DNA of 64,000 nucleotides, from assembly GCA_050734155.1 (NCBI GenBank), contig JBOHUD010000025.1:24630-88629 (forward strand). Reading direction: 5' to 3'. Both the position numbers and the translations under genes were made by a program. This DNA is from Aeolococcus sp050734155 (GTDB lineage Bacteria > Chloroflexota > Dormibacteria > Aeolococcales > Aeolococcaceae). The notes under the pieces were generated by a model that worked only from the letters and a program-made list of their open reading frames with translations, did not search any database and was not told where the DNA came from. Positions 59,379 through 64,000 of this stretch are shown piece by piece (the stretch's first letter is position 1; each line of letters starts with the position of its first letter).

Positions 59379-60455
59379 GTGCGCAGCCGCTGGAACCTGC
59401 CGATCTGGGTGGCCTACACGCTCTTCTGCCTGCTGGTGCTCGGCTTCATCGTCCGCGGGCTGCAGTTCGGCGTGCCCTGGAGCCACCCCTACCAGGTGAC
59501 GGCGACCTTCACCGACGCCGACAGCATCCTCGCCAACAACGAGGTCTTCCTCAACGGCACCAAGGTGGGCTACGTCAAGACGGTGAGCGTCAGCGGGGGT
59601 CACGCGCAGGTGCAGATGGTCTTCGACAACGGCAACGCGCTGCCGCTGCACCCGGACGCCACCGCCCAGGTTCGCAAGAAGAACCTTCTCGGCGAGACCT
59701 ACATCGACCTCACCCGCGGCAGCGCGGCCGGCCAGATCCCCTCCGGAGGGGTGATCCCGATCGGCCACACCGTGCCCATCACCGAGATCGACCAGGTGCT
59801 CGCCGTCTTCGACCCCGCCACAGTGCAGCGCGTCCAGCTGCTCATCAACGCCCTGGGTGAGGGCACCACCAACAACGGCGACCGCATGAACAGCTCCGCG
59901 GGCTCGCTCAACTCCCTGGTCACCGCCCTCAACGGGCCGGCCACAGAGCTGTCCGTGCGCAGGCAGCAGGTCAACGACATCGTGCTCGAGCTGCAGAGGT
60001 TCTACGACGTGCTCGCCAAGCAGCGCGAGCAGGTGCGCCAGGAGTTCGGCACCTGGACTGCGGTGATGCAGCAGCTGGCCGCCCAGGACCAGGCGATCGG
60101 CGGCACCGTGCGCCAGGCCGACACCCTCCTGCAGAACCTCGACACCCTGGTCACCGGCCAGGGCGGCAACCTGCACTCCACGCTCGGCCAGCTGCCGGGC
60201 ACCCTGACCCAGCTGAACAGCTTCCTCGACCAGAGCACCAGCATCCTCGGCAACATCGCCCACTACCGCACCGCCATCCACGACGTCTTCCCCAACCTGG
60301 GCAGCTCCTTCTTCGACACCGATCCCAGCAACCACAACCAGCATTTCTGGTCGGTCTTCTCGGTCAACTGCGGTAGCGACTGCAGCAGCCAGGCAGCCCA
60401 GGTCACCCCCAACTCGAGCGCCCCCAACGCCAGCTGGGCGGCGATGGGAGGCTGA
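59379..60455 (+). CDS. Mce family protein 2
   Basis: A 358-residue Mce protein. The signal anchor LPIWVAYTLFCLLVLGFIV is followed by the MCE domain (ATFTDADSILANNEVFLNGTKVGYVKTV, LLGETYIDLTRG) and a helical tail ending in a Cys pair (VNCGSDC). It starts at GTG 59379, 2 bp after the previous stop, and stops 1 bp before the next gene. It is one of at least five subunits of the predicted lipid conduit. Confidence 0.9.
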   Translation: MRSRWNLPIWVAYTLFCLLVLGFIVRGLQFGVPWSHPYQVTATFTDADSILANNEVFLNGTKVGYVKTVSVSGGHAQVQMVFDNGNALPLHPDATAQVRKKNLLGETYIDLTRGSAAGQIPSGGVIPIGHTVPITEIDQVLAVFDPATVQRVQLLINALGEGTTNNGDRMNSSAGSLNSLVTALNGPATELSVRRQQVNDIVLELQRFYDVLAKQREQVRQEFGTWTAVMQQLAAQDQAIGGTVRQADTLLQNLDTLVTGQGGNLHSTLGQLPGTLTQLNSFLDQSTSILGNIAHYRTAIHDVFPNLGSSFFDTDPSNHNQHFWSVFSVNCGSDCSSQAAQVTPNSSAPNASWAAMGG

Positions 60456-60456
60456 G

Positions 60457-61791
60457 ATGAACCGCAGGCGAACCTTCCTCAACGCCGGCATCCTGGCCGC
60501 GTTCACCATCTTCTGCTTCCTGGTCATGGAGTTCCTGGCGGTCAACATCGGCCAGCCCAACCCGCTGTCGGCGGACTACACGCTGCACGCCGTCTTCGCC
60601 GATGCCGACGGCGTCCCCACCGCCGCCGACGTGCGCGTCAGCGGTGTGGATGTCGGCAAGGTGACCTCCATCTCCCACGACCCCAGCAGCCCCGGCTACA
60701 GCGTGGTCACCATGCAGATCGGCAACCGGCAGGCGGTGCCGGTGTACAGCAACGGCTTCGCCAAGGTGCGCCCCAAGACGCTGCTCGGCGAGAAGTACGT
60801 GGACCTGACGGTGGGCTCGTCGGCCAGCGCGGAGGCGATCGCGTCGGGGGGATACCTGCCCGTGGCGGAGACCGGCAAGGACGTCTCCAACGACGAGATC
60901 TTCAACTCCTTCGACAGCAAGACCCGGGTGGAGCAGCAACAGGTCCTGGCCGCGCTCGACGCCGCCACCAGGGGCCGCGCGGGCGACATCCAGGCGATCC
61001 TGCCACAGCTCCAGCAGGTGGTCGCCAACCTCACCCCGGTGGCCCAGGTCTACGAGAAGGACCAGCCCCAGACCGACGCCATCTTCGTCCAGCTCAACAC
61101 CGTCATGCAGGCCCTCGCCGATGAGCACCAGCAGCTGGCCGGGTTCCTCGCCAACGGCAACGTCGCCCTCGGGGCCATCGCCCAGAAGGACCAGGCGCTG
61201 GTGACCACCCTGCAGGAGGCCAGCAACGTCGCCACCGAGATCAACACCGCGATGACCCCGACAATCGCGGCGCAGCGCAAGTCCCTGGACGAGCTGGCCC
61301 CGACGCTGGCCTCGGAGAACAACCTCCTCTACGACATCATCGGACCCAAGTGCGGCGGCCACGCGTGCGGCATCGACACCGTCATCGCGGGCACCCTCAA
61401 CGGACAGATCGCCTACCCCAACGACCAGCTCAACGTCACCTCGCCCAACGGTGAGGGCACCACCGGTCTCTGGGATTCGATGTTCTCGCAGCCGGGTCCG
61501 AGCGGCTCGCTGTCCCCCGGCACCAACCCCAACAACGGCAGCAGCGCCTGCAGCGATCCCACCATCAGCAAGACCCACAGCGGCACGTGCGCGCTCAACA
61601 TCGTGCTCTCCTTCCACTGCGACACCATCTCCCAGACGTTGACGCACAACCTCGTGTCGATCTTCCCGCCGGCGGTGCAGACGCAGATCACCAACACCTG
61701 CCAGGCGCTGACCGGGCACGTGCAGAACACCTCGACGCCGTCGGCGCCGTCCAGCAACGAGACCGACTACCTGGCGGGGTTGTTCGGATGA
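60457..61791 (+). CDS. Mce family protein 3
   Basis: A 444-residue Mce protein, the longest here. Signal anchor FLNAGILAAFTIFCFLVMEF, then MCE domain (HAVFADADGVPTAADVRVSGVDVGKVTSI, LLGEKYVDLTVG), a helical middle part and a Cys-rich, Ser/Thr/Asn-rich C-terminal region (CSDPTISKTHSGTC, FHCDTIS) that may be disulfide-bonded. Its stop overlaps the next start as ATGA. Confidence 0.9.
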   Translation: MNRRRTFLNAGILAAFTIFCFLVMEFLAVNIGQPNPLSADYTLHAVFADADGVPTAADVRVSGVDVGKVTSISHDPSSPGYSVVTMQIGNRQAVPVYSNGFAKVRPKTLLGEKYVDLTVGSSASAEAIASGGYLPVAETGKDVSNDEIFNSFDSKTRVEQQQVLAALDAATRGRAGDIQAILPQLQQVVANLTPVAQVYEKDQPQTDAIFVQLNTVMQALADEHQQLAGFLANGNVALGAIAQKDQALVTTLQEASNVATEINTAMTPTIAAQRKSLDELAPTLASENNLLYDIIGPKCGGHACGIDTVIAGTLNGQIAYPNDQLNVTSPNGEGTTGLWDSMFSQPGPSGSLSPGTNPNNGSSACSDPTISKTHSGTCALNIVLSFHCDTISQTLTHNLVSIFPPAVQTQITNTCQALTGHVQNTSTPSAPSSNETDYLAGLFG

Positions 61792-62867
61792 TCGTGCGCA
61801 TCGTCCGCATGCTGGCGTCCTCGAAGGGCCTCTTCGTGGCCGCGGTCGTGATCGGGGCGCTGTTCGGGCTCGGGCTCAGCTTCGGGGGCTCGTCGCACAC
61901 CGTCAGCGCCCAGTTCAGCAATGTCAGCGGTCTGGCCGGCGGCAACGACGTGCGCATCGGCGGTGTCGACGTGGGCAGCGTGGAGTCGGTCGACGTGCGC
62001 GCCGATCCGCAGACCGGGCAGCAGTCGGCCCGGGTGTCGTTCTCGGTGGACAGCGCCCACTGGCCGCTGCACCAGGGGACAACGGTCGCGGTTCGCCCCA
62101 AGGGGGTGTTGAGCGACGTCTACGTCGACGTGGTGCCGGGCTCGCCGCGGAGCCCATCGCTGGGCGACAACCCCGCCTTCGCGGTCGCCCAGACGAGCAG
62201 CCCGGTCAACCTCGACGAGCTGTCCAACGTCTTCGACCCCAGCGTGCGCACCTCGATCCGCACCCAGCTGCAGGAGGGCGTGATCGTCTTCGGGGGCACC
62301 GGTATCGGCGACCTCAATCAGACCATCGCCAACGCCAACCCGCTGACCGCTGCTGCCGGCCCCATCACCGCGGTGCTGGGGGCGCGGTCTCCCCAGCTCG
62401 ACCGCCTCAACGGGGAGTTCGACACCATCACCGGTGACCTGGCTCGCGAGGACGCCAACCTGCGCGGGCTCATCTCCAACGGGGATGTCCTCCTCGGTGT
62501 GCTGGCGACCCACGAGGTCTCGCTGCAGCAGACCCTGGTGCACGCGGCGGGCACGCTGACGTCGCTCGACCAGGGGCTGCGCGGCGAGGAGGCCAACCTC
62601 GAGGCGATCTTCCAGAAGGGACCCAACGCCCTCAGCCAGGCCAAGTCGGCGGCCGACTACCTGGCTCCGCTGATCTCCAATGTCGATCCCTACATCGGTG
62701 ACCTCGACGTCCTCCTCCACGAGTTCCTCACCGCCACCGGGTACGACAAGGGCACCGGCAGCAACGCCTGGGGCCTGCCCCTCGACACCCTGCGCGTCGA
62801 TGGCTCGCTCAACCCGCCAAGCAAGTCGGCAACGCCGTGCGGCGGCACCTCGGAGAACCACTGCTGA
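61788..62867 (+). CDS. Mce family protein 4
   Basis: A 359-residue Mce protein: signal anchor GLFVAAVVIGALFGLGLSFGG, MCE domain (AQFSNVSGLAGGNDVRIGGVDVGSVESV, GVLSDVYVDV), helical C-terminal domain, ending with a Cys pair (CGGTSENHC). Coupled by overlaps to the genes on both sides (ATGA at the start; TGATG at the stop). Confidence 0.9.
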   Translation: MIVRIVRMLASSKGLFVAAVVIGALFGLGLSFGGSSHTVSAQFSNVSGLAGGNDVRIGGVDVGSVESVDVRADPQTGQQSARVSFSVDSAHWPLHQGTTVAVRPKGVLSDVYVDVVPGSPRSPSLGDNPAFAVAQTSSPVNLDELSNVFDPSVRTSIRTQLQEGVIVFGGTGIGDLNQTIANANPLTAAAGPITAVLGARSPQLDRLNGEFDTITGDLAREDANLRGLISNGDVLLGVLATHEVSLQQTLVHAAGTLTSLDQGLRGEEANLEAIFQKGPNALSQAKSAADYLAPLISNVDPYIGDLDVLLHEFLTATGYDKGTGSNAWGLPLDTLRVDGSLNPPSKSATPCGGTSENHC

Positions 62868-64000
62868 TGAGTGGAACGGGCCGCCGCGGCGGCTTCAACC
62901 CGCTGTTCGCCGGCTTCATCGCCGGGCTCGCGGTGGTGCTCGTGCTGGGGTTGCTCGTCAAGATCAACCTCGACTTCGCGGCACCGTGGAGCGCCACCCA
63001 CACGCTGACCGCGCAGGTTGCCGACGTGGACGGGATCAGTGTGGGCAGCGACGTGCGCATCGCCGGTCGCGTGGTCGGCCAGATCACCTCGGTGACCGCT
63101 CAGGGCACCCACAGCTCGGTCACCTTCCACGTCGACGCCGGCGACTGGCCGCTGGCCGGCAACAGCTCGGCGTCGATCAGGCTGGCCACGCTGCTCGGCC
63201 AGAAGTACCTCCAGCTGAGCCCGGGCAGCGACACCGCTCATCCCTACTCCGACAACGCCACCATCGCACTCAAGTCCACCAAGCCGGTGGTGGACTTCGA
63301 CCAGATCCTCAACACGTTCGACAAGCCCACCCGCGATGCGCTGACCAGCCTGATCCGCACCGGGGCCGCCGCCGTCCAGGGGCAGGAGGGCACCCTCCAG
63401 CAGCTCCTCCCCGACCTGCGCGACCTCTCTGTGCACAGCGTCGTCCCCACCGGCGAGCTGGTGACCCGCAACCCCGAGATCAACAGCATCCTGGTCAACC
63501 TGGGCACCACCGCCGACCAGCTCGACAAGAGCAGCAGCGACCTCGCCGCCGTCATCGACAACACCAACAGCATCACCGGTGCGCTGGCCAGCCACCAGAG
63601 CGCGCTGGAGGGATACATCAGCAACACGGACTCCCTCAACCTCTCCGGCAACGCGGTCCTCAGCGGCGGGCACGCCGCCGAGCTCAACGCCGGCCTGCAG
63701 CGCCTGGGCAGCTTCGCCACCCAGCTGAATCAGCTTATGACCACCCTCGTCCCCGAGACCTCCCACCTGGTCACCGACCACAGCAGGGCCACCGGTCAGT
63801 ACATCTGGCAGGACGCCAAGAACCTGGTGTTCCAGATCGGCGCCGCCACCGCCCAGAGCAACTCCTCCGGCTTCTTCCTTCGCCAGTACGCCAACGGGGT
63901 CGACCCCTGCGGCCTGCTCGGCCCCACCTGCGTGGCCACCAACGCCCCGCCGTCGCCGAGCCTGCCCGGCCTGGGCTCCACCTGCCTGCCCGGGTTGCCC
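62867..64000 (+). CDS. Mce family protein 5 (C-terminus beyond the window)
   Basis: At least 378 residues. ATG 62867 overlaps the preceding stop codon by one base (TGATG). Signal anchor LFAGFIAGLAVVLVLGLLV, MCE domain (AQVADVDGISVGSDVRIAGRVVGQITSV, LLGQKYLQLSPG), then a long helical domain and a Cys-containing region (DPCGLLGPTC). The reading frame is open to the window edge. A sixth Mce gene may follow, as in most such operons. Confidence 0.9.
   Translation, partial: MSGTGRRGGFNPLFAGFIAGLAVVLVLGLLVKINLDFAAPWSATHTLTAQVADVDGISVGSDVRIAGRVVGQITSVTAQGTHSSVTFHVDAGDWPLAGNSSASIRLATLLGQKYLQLSPGSDTAHPYSDNATIALKSTKPVVDFDQILNTFDKPTRDALTSLIRTGAAAVQGQEGTLQQLLPDLRDLSVHSVVPTGELVTRNPEINSILVNLGTTADQLDKSSSDLAAVIDNTNSITGALASHQSALEGYISNTDSLNLSGNAVLSGGHAAELNAGLQRLGSFATQLNQLMTTLVPETSHLVTDHSRATGQYIWQDAKNLVFQIGAATAQSNSSGFFLRQYANGVDPCGLLGPTCVATNAPPSPSLPGLGSTCLPGLP

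Noticed and set aside
1..64000. CRISPR array
   Set aside because: No regularly spaced direct repeats with unique spacers were seen; the repeats found are short clusters or protein-coding.

Overview
The window is a GC-rich bacterial chromosome segment with tightly packed genes, many GTG and TTG starts, and frequent 4-nt stop/start overlaps (ATGA, GTGA). The gene content points to a high-GC terrabacterium: an actinobacterial-type ImuA/ImuB/DnaE2 mutasome behind a LexA box of the CGAAC-N4-GTTCG type, and an Mce/YrbE operon. An Mce operon that carries its own MlaF-like ATPase is unlike mycobacteria, so a deep-branching actinobacterium or a Dormibacterota-like soil lineage is plausible. That placement is inference; there is no rRNA or marker gene here to settle it.

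Layout. (1) 1-7.7 kb: acyl/alcohol catabolism, with the LivF/LivG ATPases of a branched-chain-type ABC importer, a TetR regulator with a palindromic operator, acyl-CoA dehydrogenase, MaoC hydratase, SDR reductase, Zn alcohol dehydrogenase, aldehyde dehydrogenase and a second SDR. (2) 7.7-21 kb: signalling and housekeeping, with an ABC exporter plus NarL-type two-component pair, an MBL-rhodanese enzyme, an OmpR-type two-component pair, a threonine-synthase-like PLP enzyme, a GT-C membrane protein, RidA and a membrane GGDEF-EAL protein.

(3) 21.1-33.2 kb: a probable integrated element in a tRNA-Ser gene. The intact tRNA-Ser(UGA) lies at 33137-33226, and a displaced 3' half, beginning at the anticodon loop, lies at 21109-21166 in the same orientation. 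Between them is defence-type cargo: a helix-turn-helix protein and a SIR2-like DUF4917 protein; an unknown protein on the other strand; and a four-gene overlapping operon of type III restriction subunit, type III methyltransferase, MNT nucleotidyltransferase and HEPN protein. The first ~71 residues of a TrwC/MobF conjugative relaxase survive just before the tRNA, preceded by three TGTGCAGT repeats. No integrase was found, so the element looks immobilised.

(4) 33.2-43 kb: tyrosine/homogentisate catabolism, with a haem-oxygenase-like diiron candidate, 4-hydroxyphenylpyruvate dioxygenase, homogentisate dioxygenase and an aminotransferase in one operon. It is divergent from an Lrp regulator across TGTCC/GGACA palindromes. 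Fumarylacetoacetate hydrolase lies separately with a DinB-family protein, and a VapBC pair and tRNA-Ser(GCU) sit between. (5) 43-45 kb: a secreted protein with six 50-residue repeats. (6) 45.2-51.3 kb: the SOS mutasome. (7) 51-55.4 kb: envelope genes (CPBP protease, substrate-binding protein, and a GT2-GtrA-GAF-like fusion). (8) 55.6-64 kb: an mce lipid-import operon (two YrbE permeases, ATPase, at least five Mce proteins) running off the right edge.
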